This document shows, in pieces, positions 19,447-29,639 of a DNA stretch of 64,000 nucleotides. The position numbers and the translations under genes were made by a program. The notes under the pieces were generated by a model, which was given only the letters and a program-made list of their open reading frames with translations, was not told the origin of the DNA and did no database searches. This stretch comes from Bathynomus jamesi (Eukaryota > Arthropoda > Malacostraca > Isopoda > Cirolanidae): positions 288,001-352,000 of the forward strand of contig JAJOZX010003218.1 of the NCBI GenBank assembly GCA_023014485.1, given 5' to 3'. Numbering within the stretch: the first letter of the stretch is position 1; the number at the start of each line of letters is the position of its first letter.

Positions 19447-20755
19447 ATGAAAATAGCGACTATTGCTGTCGCTTCCTGCTTCTCGAAACTACTAGAAACA
19501 CTCTTGTTACTCCGATTAAATGATTTCCTATGGACATCTCCTAATCAGTTTGGCTTTAAAAGGTCCCACTCAACTGACCTGTGTATCTATGTACTTAAAG
19601 AAACAGTATCTAAATACATTGACAGTAATTCAACCATTTATAGCTGTTTCCTTGATATAAGTAAGGCATATGATAGGGTGAACCACAATATTTTATTTGC
19701 AAAACTAGAAGACAGGAAGGTTCCCATGTACATATTAAATTTATTGAAATTTTGGTATTCCCACCAATCTTTCACTGTTAGGTGGGGCAATGTACTATCC
19801 GAGTGTTTTGGCTCCTCTTGCGGGGTGAGACAAGGCTCCTTGCTCTCCCCTATGCTGTTTAATGTGTATATTGACGGATTAATTGCTTCACTTAATGAGG
19901 CAACAGTGGGATGTTGTATAGATAACGCAAGGATAAATAACTTAGTTTATGCCGATGATATGGTGTTAATAAGTCCCTCTGTTAAAGGTCTGGATCGGTT
20001 ACTAAATGTCTGCGAAGTGTATTCGCAGAAACATGATATTCTTTTAATGTTACAAAAACTAAGGTTATGCAATTTCATCCTAAAAGCTGTAATCAGCCAG
20101 CTAATATAAGGTTTAAAATGAATGGTGAAGTAATTGAGGAAGTACAAGAGTTTAAGTATTTGGGTCAAACTATTACCAGCTCCTTGAGTGATGACTCGGA
20201 TACAAGAAAACAATCTCGAAGCCTGTGTGCTAAAGCGAATATGACCATAAGGAACTTTCGTTTCTGTACAAGTGAAGCTAAAGACACACTCTTTCGTACT
20301 TTCTGCAGTAATATATACGGTCAGCAACTCTGGGTGAATTATAAAAAAGGTTCTGGCAGAACCCTAAATTTGCTGTACAACAGGTCTTTTAGACTCTTAC
20401 ATAAATTACCCCCGAGATGCTCAGCTTCGCAAATGTTTGCTATCCGCAATGTCCCGAGCTTCCCGGGGGTAACAAGACGTGCTCAACACAGTCTAATGCA
20501 AAGAATTAAAAATCAACCAACCCGATTATCCAAGCTATTCATGAGTCCTGCCATTTATACTCTAAGGCCTAAGCTATGAACTTCTTGGTACGAAAACGTC
20601 TGTCTGTAGCTCCACTTAACTTCGACAGTGCAGTATTATTTCTAATCAATTGTATATATTTCTATCCTTAGTATATGAACTGTCATTGTATTAATAATAT
20701 TTGTCATATGGACTATAGTCTACCAATAAACCTTTTCATTTTCATTTTCATTTCA
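19447..20755 (+). pseudogene. LINE-C: 5'-truncated non-LTR retrotransposon RT
   Basis: The frame 19447-20109 shows RT blocks ASCFSKLLETLLLLRL, NQFGFKRSHSTDLCIY, CFLDISKAYDRVNH (first catalytic Asp), CGVRQGSLLSPMLFNVYIDG and NLVYADDMVLISPS (YADD). After a frameshift at about 20050-20066 the frame 20067-20579 continues through EFKYLGQTI to a C-terminal region. It ends with CATTTT repeats (20729-20754) after an AATAAA, a simple-repeat 3' tail. Endonuclease and ORF1 are absent. It looks CR1/Jockey-group; clade not certain. Confidence 0.8.
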
Positions 20756-20759
20756 TAAT

Positions 20760-22110
20760 CCTTGCGTTAGAGAGTTGGACAAAAAGGAATGAGAATGTGT
20801 CGAAAGTCTGGTACTGCGTGCTCTCCTTAAAGGAGGAGGCATACAGTTAAGGAGTTCAGAAGAGTAGTGTCCGTTATAATGGCGATAGTAAAGAGTGAGG
20901 CAACATTGCGGCGAAGAGAGAGGGATTGAAGACAGTCAGTAAGAGGCGGGGAAATGATGAGACAAAAAGACTGATTCCACCCGGTCAAGTAGAGTTGTGT
21001 GGGTTGAGCCACCCCACACATGAGAAGCATACTCCATGCAGGGTCGGACAAAACCTCTGTACAGAAACAGTAACTGAATGGGGATGAAGAAACTACGGAG
21101 CGAGTACAGTGCACCTAACCTCTTGGAAGCTGTTTTGGGAAGAGAGTACATATGATCTTTCCAGGAAAGATTATGAGAAAAGGAAACTCCAAGAATGTTA
21201 AAAGAAGAGGAAGGATTAAGTTGTGCATTGTTGAAGGTAAGGGGATAGTCGTGGGGAAGACTGTTACGAGTAGACAGATGGAGGAACTGAGTTTGAGGCA
21301 TTGAAAGCCACAAGGTTTTCTCTGCCCCAATCAGAGATAATAGAAAGATCAGACGTCAGGCGTATCATAAGCAGTGAGTGTCTGTTAAGAAGTGCTCTTT
21401 GTGAAGCGGGTGGAGAAGTGAAGAGTGAAATCATCAGCATAGGAGTGGATAGGATAGGAAGCGCGATTTAAGAGATCATTGATAAATTAAAGGAAAAGAG
21501 CGAGTGACAGGTCAAAGGCCTAAGGAACACCATTATTAATAACTAGAAGAACAGTGGCCATCTACAACCGCAGCTATAGATCGGCTAGAAAGGAAATCAG
21601 AAATAAGGCATAGATAGAAGGATAGAAACCGAATGATGGCAGTTTGGAAATTAAGCATTTGTGTCGGACTATCAAAAGCTTCGAGATATCTAGCGCAACA
21701 GCAAAGGTTTCACCGAAATCCCGAAAGGAGGATGATCAAGTGTTAGAGAGATATGCAAAAAGATCGCCAGTAGAGCGTCACTTGTGAAACCCATACTGAC
21801 GATCTGAAAGAAAATTGTGAGAAGAGAGGTGTTTAAGAATCTTCCTATAGGATAGATTCCAAAACTTTAGAAGGGCAAGAAATCAAAGCAATTGGACGAT
21901 AATTGGAGGGTTGAGAGCGGTCTCCCTTCTTTAGGACAGGCTAAATGAAAGCGAATTTTCAACAGGAAAGAAAAATACCAGATGAAAGACAAGACGAAAG
22001 AGTTTGCCGAGACGGGGTGTCAGCACCGAAGCACAGTTCTTGAGAACAACATGAGGGACAGCATCAGGACCGTACGAGGTTAAAGACCACATTTGTTTGG
22101 ATCTAGACGT
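20760..22110 (-). pseudogene. LINE-D: strongly decayed Jockey-like RT remnant
   Basis: The minus strand keeps FNILGVSFSHNLSWKDHMYS, KTASKRLGALYSLR, RGFVRPCMEYASHVWGGST and LLDRVES (20936-21313), which are C-terminal RT-ORF signatures of Jockey/CR1-type elements. Between 21330 and 22110 broken RT sequence continues with many stops. Too decayed to make protein. Confidence 0.7.
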
Positions 22111-22258
22111 AAAATAAAAGAATGAATTAGGCCTACATGACCTACAAACAAACAAACAAAAGAAATTATCCAAAAAAAAGAATGCAAGTGACAGAGTTTT
22201 ACATTATTTTTCCCTATTTTGGTGCTACTATAGTATGCGGTCTACCTACCTTTTAATT

Positions 22259-23445
22259 CGTGACCGGACAGCTCATACCAGGACAACACATACCCGGACA
22301 ACTTATACCGGACAACTCAGACCCGGACAACTCATACCTAGGACAACTCATACCTAGGACAACTCATACTCTCTTCAACAATTACCACCCCAATGTTGAT
22401 CTTTTCATCTATATCCACCCCGAAAGTTTAAACTCTGCAAATTAACCAAAATAAGATAAGAAAACAATAACAACAAATTTATTATTTATTGCAAACGGTA
22501 ATTATGTATTTTATCCCACTCAGTCATTTTACACACCAAAATACATTTTTCTAGTAGTATTTGATGTGATTTGTTCAAATATGACCTCCATTTCCGTCGG
22601 AAATGAGATCCAACAAAGTTATAGTACTTTGAAATTTGGCTCATTTTCAGGGAAATGGAAGTCAAAATCTAAGCAAAACACATCAAATATTACTAGGAAA
22701 ATGTATTTTGGGATTAATTAACCCAACCTAACCTTACCTAACCTAACCTAACCGTGGCTAAACGAGCCTAACCCTGGCTAAACGAGCCTAACCCTGGCTA
22801 AACGATCCTAACCCTGGTTAAACGAGCTCTCGTCTGTATCCACCACCTAATCCATAATAAGGTAATACTCTAGGCTCGTTTAGCCAGGGTTAGGCTCGTT
22901 TAGCCAGGGTCAGGATCGTTTAGCCAGGGTTAGGCTCGTTTAGCCAGGGTTAGGTTAGGTAAGGTTAGGTTAGGTTAATTAATACCAAAATACATTTTTC
23001 TAGTAATATTTGATGTGTTTTGCTTAGATTTTGACTTCCATTTCCCTTGAAAATGAGCCAAACTTCAAAGTACTATAACTTTGTTGGATCTCATTTCCGA
23101 CGGAAATGGAGGTCATATTTGAACAAATCACATCAAATACTACTAGAAAAATGTATTTTGGTGTGTAAAATGACTGAGTGGGATAAAATACACAATAACC
23201 ATTGCAAACATATAATAAATAGAGAACCATTATTTACATAGGATAAAATTTGAATGCCCCGTTAGGTCAAATCTACGCCCTTGACGATTGGTTAGGTTTA
23301 GTCGTGATATTTTCGTTAGTTTTAACGAAAATATCACGACTAAACCTAACCAATCGTCAAGGGCGTACAGTTGACCTAACTGGGCATTCAATGAACCCAA
23401 CCGGGTATTCAGTTGACCTAACCGGGCATTCAATGAACCTAACTG

Positions 23446-23498
<53 letters not shown>

Positions 23499-23840
23499 CT
23501 TGCATGAATTTTAAATGTTTAAATGTAATTTTTAATTTTACAAAATAAATGTTTTCATTAATTTTAAAAATAAATGTTTTCATTTCAAAATGTTTTCATT
23601 AATAACTTGCATGAACTCTAAATGTTTAAATTTAATTTTTAATTTTACAAAATAAATGTTTTCATTAATTTTTCATTTTTTTTTCTGGTCCTATGTATGA
23701 GTTGTCCTAGGTATGAGTTGTCCTAGGTATGAGTTGTCCTAGGTATGAGTTGTCCTAGGTATGAGTTGTCCTAGGTATGAGTTGTCCTAGGTATGAGTTG
23801 TCCTGGTATGAACTGTCCTGGTATGAACTGTCCTAGAACC
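22259..23840. mobile_element. Fold-back element FB-B2 (same family as FB-B1)
   Basis: It starts CGTGACCGGACAGCTCATAC, ends TGTCCTAGAACC, and is flanked by the 9-bp duplication CTTTTAATT (22250-22258 and 23841-23849). The ends are the same as in FB-B1. The arms are arrays of the 16-bp unit: about 7 variable units left, about 10 right. The core palindrome (23253-23390) and (TA)n (about 23448-23497) match FB-B1. Another palindromic element (22497-23200) has inserted in its left part. Net length without it is ~870 bp. Confidence 0.9.
22497..23200. mobile_element. Hierarchical palindromic element, 9-bp TSD (MULE-like)
   Basis: The ends are GGTAATTATGTATTTTATCC and (reverse complement) GGTTATTGTGTATTTTATCC, flanked by ATTGCAAAC at 22488-22496 and 23201-23209. 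FB-B1 shows the uninterrupted site (TTATTGCAAACATATAAT). Each ~330-bp arm is itself a palindrome (AATACATTTTTCTAG against CTAGGAAAATGTATTTT), so one ~80-bp module occurs four times in alternating orientation. The centre holds TTAGG-type units and a tandem of CCTGGCTAAACGAGCCTAA. No ORF. Confidence 0.85.
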
Positions 23841-24165
23841 CTTTTAATTATAGCTTCTTATCTTGTTTACTAATTGCTTGTTTACATTTGTACTAAATTT
23901 AGTTGTTTGCTATTTGCTTTGGTACATCATTCATTGTAAACATAAGCCCATAGTACTATAGTAGTACCAATTATTGAATGTCTGGTAAGGTCAACTGTAC
24001 GCCCTTAATGATTGGTTAGGTCAAGGGCGTAAATTAATCTAATAAAATAATAATAAGATAAAAAGCTATAATTAAAAGGTAGACCGCCGAATCGTATGTA
24101 GACCGCATACTACAGTAGCACCACTATTTTTCTCTAAAATTTAGATATCCGATATGGCATTAATA

Positions 24166-24663
24166 TACAGGGTGATCCGTTTCGGTATGGATAAAATAAA
24201 ATTGATGTGAAATGGAAACAGTAACATTGTATAGTTTAATATTTGGGAAACAATGCCCACAAAGATGGTAGATTGTGACAAACCTAATTAGTCTTCAACA
24301 TGACTCCCCCCCCCTTCCGGACACGACAGACGTCATAACGAGAGGCTAATTCTTACGACTACCTGCATGTGGTTTAGTGATAGACCCCGTTTCTTCAAAT
24401 GTGCGGTACCACTGCACTATGGAGTCGTATTTAGGAGCTTTTCGAACACCATACACACAGCGAAACTCACGCTGTACCGCTGTCACACTCTCAAACTTAG
24501 CAAACAAGTGACACACTTCGTACGTTGTTGTGCATTCGCCGCCATCTTCAAAACTGGCATATGTCTCATAAGTTTGACAGCAGATGGTGCTCGTACGTCT
24601 GGCAGTGGCTGGCATAGCCTATTACAAACTCCCACATTTTATGACCACACGTGCAACAGATGA
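24166..24663 (-). pseudogene. Tc1/mariner-family transposase N-terminus (HTH), deleted copy
   Basis: The minus frame 24615-24346 encodes a DUF4817-type helix-turn-helix: EVCHLFAKFESVTAVQREFR, CVYGVRKAPKYDSIVQWYRT, FEETGSITKPHAGS. This is the DNA-binding head of the IS630/Tc1/mariner group found in arthropods. An end TACAGGGTGATCCGTTTCGG is at 24166; the catalytic core between them is deleted. No second TIR was found beyond ~24700. Confidence 0.7.
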
Positions 24664-24816
24664 GCGCTGTATCACTTCTCGGTAGATTCTCACAGCGTTT
24701 TTTTTATCTATACCCATGGAAGCTTTTTAGATAAAACTAGCTAAAGTGGGCCCTACGGACCCATTTAGCTAGATACAATGGGTTCGGATGTGAAGCTTAA
24801 GATTTTTATCGCTGCG

Positions 24817-24912
24817 TTCTTTTCTATAGTTTTATTGACTGAATAATTGAACCCTCGGTAATTGGGGTGGGGGTGGGGGGGTGGGGGGGGTCAGTTATTC
24901 GGTCAATAAAAC
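24817..24912. repeat. Small palindrome with G-rich centre
   Basis: CTATAGTTTTATTGACTGAA at 24817 matches in inverse TTCGGTCAATAAAACTATA ending near 24912. The middle is a G-run (about 24867-24889, three blocks of 4-8 G) that could form a quadruplex. Confidence 0.65.
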
Positions 24913-25129
24913 TATACAGTAAAAAGTTGAAACAAAGCAAAGCGTATTTATTTCTATGTTCAGAATCCCTTAATGGTAAGATAGATTATACATGGTGTCT
25001 ACAGACAGACAGATAGACAGACAGAAGGCCTGGCTTTTTATTGTATATATTAATGGAATTCAGTTTATTTGGTTCTGAACTGAACCCTCAATATTTATGA
25101 TAATGATAATTATTTTTAAGGGTGTTCAG

Positions 25130-25318
25130 TCTTCGTAACATCAAGTGTCACCTGAAAGAGGGTACCTACAGCTTAACGTGGAATCCAAACCACAGCTCGC
25201 TACATCATCTAAACATAGAGGAGGGTCCCCCATCCAACTATTGAACAGAATCAACGCCGCTTAACGTCGCTGATCTAACAGGAAATACTGTTGCAACGTG
25301 GCCATGATGTAGCCCTTA
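25130..25318 (-). repeat. 5S rRNA-headed SINE, second copy
   Basis: Reverse complement: a 5S-like head with GATCAGCGACGTTAAGC and TAGTTGGATGGGGGACC, followed by the body GTGGTTTGGATTCCACGTTA, AGCTGTAGGTACCC. The same order is seen at 1-180, confirming a two-part SINE. Confidence 0.8.
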
Positions 25319-25385
25319 AATTTATGAATATCCAGAGGTATAAGTAGTATGGTTGCAAAAAATATCCAGAGTTTTTCGGTAGTGG

Positions 25386-25387
<2 letters not shown>

Positions 25388-25422
<35 letters not shown>

Positions 25423-25443
25423 TAATAATAATAATAATAATAA
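25388..25443. repeat. (AAT)n microsatellite
   Basis: About 18 trinucleotide units with one broken unit. 25444-25697 shows nothing else. Confidence 0.9.
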
Positions 25444-25697
25444 TGGAGATTATTCTTAATGACACGTTATTAGCTCATACTTCGGAAGAAACGCAAGTTG
25501 GTCCCTGATTGGAGAATTCATAATCTCTAACCCAGCCTTATGAATACACATTGGTGAAAGATGTACAGGCCCCTCCTCCGTAGGCAGAGAATTGTGTGAA
25601 AGTGACAAACATGTTCAAACATCATTCAGTAACTATTCTTCAGGGGTATATGTAACCTTACTATATCCCAAAATCCCAAAACAATCTTAATCTGGGT

Positions 25698-27909
25698 TTT
25701 TTCCGTTTGGGGGCTAGCAGCGAATTTTAATGAAAATCGGTATACAGTACTAATGTAGTTTTGGTCACTGATTTCAAAAATAACTTTCTTTTTTTGGAGA
25801 AATGAAAAACAAACATGTTAGAGCACTTTAAATAAGTAATATGTGTTTTAACTAGCTTAAACTAGTTACGGAGGATTGTGTTAAATTTAGCCAGAGTCAC
25901 AAGCTACTACTGTTTATGAAAAAGTGCTCTAAGTGTGCGAAAATGCGTTCCTTTGATAAAGATACCCAGTTCTTCCGCTGCCAAAAGCGTCGGTCAAACG
26001 GTAAAAAGTGCAAATTTATGAAGAATACGTTTTTTGAAGGATCCCGGCAGATTTGTAAAAGTAGCAGAAAAAAATTAAGAATTAATGCCCGGTTAGGTCA
26101 ATTGAATGCCAGATTAGCTACACCTTTATACTGGCTATGGAGAAGATCCTTAGACACTGGGGAAATACCGAGCATCTTGAAAACAGCAAACATTGTCCCT
26201 ATATATAAAGGAGGGGACAGATCTCAAGCAAAGAACTATAGACCAGTGTCATTGACATCCCACCTCACCAAAGTGTTTGAAAGAATAGTTAGAGAAAATA
26301 TTTATGATTTCCTGGAGACACGGGAAAGATTCAACGAAAATTAGCATGGATTCCGATCAGGTAGATCATGCCTATCACAACTAACAGAACACTACAACAA
26401 TATCCTAGATGCATTGGAAGGCAATGACAACTACGATGTTATATACACAGATTTTGCTAAAGCTTTCGACAAATGTGACCATGGTATAATAACACATAAA
26501 ATGAAATGTATGGGAATAACAGGCAAAGTGGGAAAATGGATCTACAACTTCCTCAGAGAACGTCTGCAGGTCGTCAAAATTCAAGGTATATCATCATCAG
26601 AATCGGAAGTACGCAGCTCAGTACCACAAGGGACAGTACTGGCCCCACTCCTGTTCATTATCATGCTAACAGACATAGACAGCGGAGTAAACAGCAACAG
26701 TATAGTAACATCCTTTGCAGACGATACAAAGATCAGCAGAAAAATCAGCGATGTACATGACGTGGAGGCCTTGCAGAGGGACATGAAAAAATATACAAAT
26801 GGTCAGAAGACAACATGTCATTTAACAAAGAAATTTCAGCTCTTGAGATAGGGTAGAACAGAAGAACTTAAACAGACTGCATATTATGCTCCAGATAGAC
26901 AGGAAATTCAGAGAAGCACGAAAGCGATCGATCTCGGGATAATAATGACAGATGATGCGAAATTTGAAACACAAAATCAGGTAGCGATAAATAAAGCAAA
27001 AAGAGTCGCCGGACAGATACTAAGAACGTTCAAGAGAAGGGACAGGACAGTAATGATTCCCCTGCTAAAAACACTGATTATACCAAAACTTGAATACTGC
27101 TCAGTTTTAACGTCCCCACATAAAAAGGAAGAAACTAATAAACTAGAAGAAACGCAAAGGCATTTCACAGCAAAGATTGATGGCTGCAAAGAACTCAACT
27201 ACTGGGAAAGACTACACAAACTAAATCTGTACTCCCTGGAAAGAAGAAGAGAGAGGTACACCATAATCTACATATGGAAAATGATCGAAAAACTGGTACC
27301 AAAACTAAAACTAAACCCAATTACCATTCAAACAACACTGTAAAATAGGAAAGGCAGAATATGTAGTGTTCCCAAATTAAGGGCTTGATAAGGGATCTCC
27401 TCAACTCTGAAGGAAAATAGCTTGGTTGTCAGGGGGCTAAGACTTTTCAACCAGCTTCCAAAGGACCTTAGAAACGTAACGGAGGTCAAAGCTGAAGTCT
27501 TCAAGAGAAGACTGGATGCCTGGCTCAGGACGGTACCAGATGAGCCGGGCGTGCCTGGCTATGTACAATGGAGAGCACAAGAAAGCAACTCGCTCCTCCA
27601 CCAAGCCAGACCTAGAGGCGGGGCCACCAGCTTGACCTTCGTGTGAAGAGTGACCAACGCACAAAACAACATAAGGTTCAAGGTAAGGTAAGGTTCAATT
27701 GAATGCCAGGTTAGGCAACTGTACGCCCTTGACGATTGGTTAGGTTGCCATGATATTTTCGTTAAAACACATATTACTTATTTAAAGTGCTCTAACATGT
27801 TTGTTTTTCATTTCTCCAAGAAAAAAGAGTTATTTTTTAAATCAGTGACCAAAACTACATTAGTATACCGATTTTTATTAAAATTCGCTGCTAGCCCCCA
27901 AACGGAAAA
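25698..27909. mobile_element. Long-TIR element, possibly Merlin/IS1595-like, filled by LINE-B
   Basis: The inverted arms 25698-25852 and 27761-27909 (about 150 bp) share TTTTCCGTTTGGGGGCTAGC and GTTAGAGCACTTTAAATAAG. Just inside the left arm a short frame (25916-26090) reads KKCSKCAKMRSFDKD, FRCQKRRSNGKKC and NTFFEGSR. This resembles the N-terminal zinc ribbon of Merlin/ISXO2-type transposases (CxxC...C, then TFFEGS). The rest of the transposase is missing and LINE-B copy 2 occupies the interior. Next to each inner edge is sequence shared with the FB-B core (TTAGGTCAATTGAATGCC; CGATTGGTTAGG). No TSD found. Confidence 0.6.
26115..27690 (+). pseudogene. LINE-B copy 2: RT of a non-LTR retrotransposon
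   Basis: RT blocks across adjoining frames: ILKTANIVPIYKGGD, NYRPVSLTSHLTKVFERIV, HGFRSGRSCLSQL, YTDFAKAFDKCDH (Asp of the active site), SSVPQGTVLAPLLFIIM, TSFADDTKISRK (FADD), DLGIIMTDDAKFETQ, IPKLEYCSVLTS, ERLHKLNLYSLERRRERYTI and the shared C-terminus RRLDAWLRTVPDEPGVPGY. Stops at about 26342, 26849 and 27341 and a frameshift break it. Only the RT half is kept. The 3' tail is AAGGTTCAAGGTAAGGTAAG (27672-27691). Endonuclease lost by 5' truncation. Confidence 0.85.
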
Positions 27910-27914
27910 GATCC

Positions 27915-28670
27915 ATCAGTACTGTATCCTTTTTAACTTTTTTCGTGTTCTTTTAGATCAGTGGCCCGCAACCTGGAATCCGCAGATCCACTAAGGGGTC
28001 CGTGAATGAGTTTCAGGGGTCCGCAGAAGACAAGAGGTATATTCTAATTCACACAAAATTAGAATATACAAATTATTTTCACTAAGGGGTCCTCAAAAAT
28101 AATCTATATTCTTCTATGGGTCCACGAGTGAGAAAAAGGTTGCGGACCACAGTTTTAGATAACCTTTTGACCTTTTTGTAGCCAAGACACTCTTAAGTTC
28201 TATTAAACAAAATTTTATAGCATCACTAAATCAGAAACTTTACTCGTTCAATCAAAATTTATATCTATAAAGTCTCTCCATTAAGACTATTTTCCTGAAA
28301 TAAGTGAATAAACTTAATTACACAACATCAGTCTTCATTGTTTGGCCACAAACGAAGTCAAACGTACATCTACGTTTAGTTTACTCCGCTAACCCTAAAT
28401 ATAATATGTGATTATTACAAACTGTTTTAGAGAACTAAGATTTACAGATACTTTATTTCAATACTCCAATACTTTATTATTGAATAATATTAAAAGAAAT
28501 ATTACGAATAAATATATCAGTGTTTTAATTCATAATTATGTTATTTGGAGCTTAGTGGAATTTGATCGAATAGTTTATATGTATCGTTAAGACAAACTCT
28601 TTACATTTACTCCTAGTTGCTCCTTTATCCTAAATACCAAATAACGCAGAGCATGGTTAAAAATGCGGAT
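27915..28670. other. No gene recognised
   Basis: AT-rich. At 27965-28150 a pair of inverse blocks (GGTCCGCAACCT-type at both ends, with GGGGTCCGTGAATGAG) suggests a decayed palindromic repeat. A (TG)n tract lies at 28675-28706. Confidence 0.5.
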
Positions 28671-28671
28671 A

Positions 28672-28707
<36 letters not shown>

Positions 28708-28738
28708 CCAAATGGAATTAAGCTAATTTCTTCTGCAG

Positions 28739-28872
28739 GTAACAAAGTGTCAACGACTGTTCCTTTTATCCTCATAAGTGCCTTTGCCTGGAGAGCTCTG
28801 ACTCTTCCGGGAGCCAAGGTAGGCCTGCAATACCTATTTAAACCCCAATGGAATATCTTGACGGATGGACAG
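28739..28872 (+). CDS. SLC6-like transporter exon, TM5 to extracellular loop 3
   Basis: 134 nt between acceptor TTTCTTCTGCAG and donor CAG|GTAGGT; begins with 2 nt of a split codon and ends in phase 0. The frame reads NKVSTTVPFILISAFAWRAL, TLPGAKVGLQYLF, KPQWNILTDGQ. The RALTLPGAxxGLxYLFxPxW segment is diagnostic of the sodium:neurotransmitter symporter (SLC6) family between TM5 and TM6. The next exon should start with the conserved VW..A..QIF, but none is visible before the next genes. The exon before it (TM4) is also missing from 19104-28738. Transport substrate cannot be predicted. Confidence 0.8.
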
Positions 28873-29639
28873 GTAGGTGTAGGCCTATGTACATACGAAT
28901 GACAATGCAAACAAACATAGTAATAATTAGTTGGGGGCGTTTTAACGGGCGTTCGCCCTTGGCACCTCCTTCGTGCATAAGAAAGTAATCGTCCGTTTTT
29001 TATATTTTTATTATCAGATCATTTAAAAAGATATGATAATTGTGGTGTATGTACGTGTGATTTGTGGGAATGTGGTGTTTAGCACCATTTAGCACGATGC
29101 TATTGCTGACCACAATCTTAAAAATCAACGTTCCGTTTATATTGCATATCGTTTGTGGAGTTGTATAAGTGTTAAATTATGATAATAATAATAATGTTTA
29201 TTAGCAGTTAATGACTGTGCACTTATTCATAATGTAACTGGAAAAAGGAACTACAATGCTTTGGCATCATTTAAAAACTTAGAGGCATGCGTAAGGTCGC
29301 TTTCAGGAAGGTGGAGCCAGTCCAGGTGTCCCGGTAGGGTGTGTCAATTTTAGGGAGGAAAGTGAAATCTTTAGATTTCCAAAGACTACTAGTGACCAAA
29401 TGATGCATTTTTGTGTACTAAATCGAAATATGGCTTTGAAATCCAGATTCGACCACTCCAAACTACTTATATTTGAAGTTGGAGTTTACGAAAAATCAGC
29501 AATTTTTGCAAGTATTTTTTTTATTGTATATAACTACATTTTACGTACATTGCATACAATTAAAGATATTTTGATTGTATTTCAATATTAAAACTTAGAA
29601 ATATAGATAGGTTTCTTGAACTTTGCCAAGGATGCCTTA
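28873..29639. other. No gene recognised
   Basis: AT-rich intron-like or intergenic sequence. No splice-bordered coding frame, repeat array or element end could be supported. Confidence 0.5.

Larger units (their letters stand above)
22221..24123. mobile_element. Outer MITE hosting two nested elements
   Basis: The ends are inverted repeats of >60 bp: GGTGCTACTATAGTATGCGG at 22221 and the reverse complement of GGTGCTACTGTAGTATGCGG ending at 24123, both continuing into ACCTTTTAATTATAGCTT. CTATTTT flanks both sides (22214-22220, 24124-24130), a 7-8 bp target duplication. Without the inserted fold-back the element would be about 310 bp. No coding sequence. Confidence 0.85.

Noticed and set aside
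22741..22960. CRISPR-like array from repeated CCTGGCTAAACGAGCC units
   Set aside because: Units are contiguous without unique spacers and mirrored in an inverted copy; the genome is eukaryotic.
28663..28738. Start of the 28663-28902 frame with Cys-Val repeats
   Set aside because: It reads a (TG)n tract; the real coding part is the exon at 28739.
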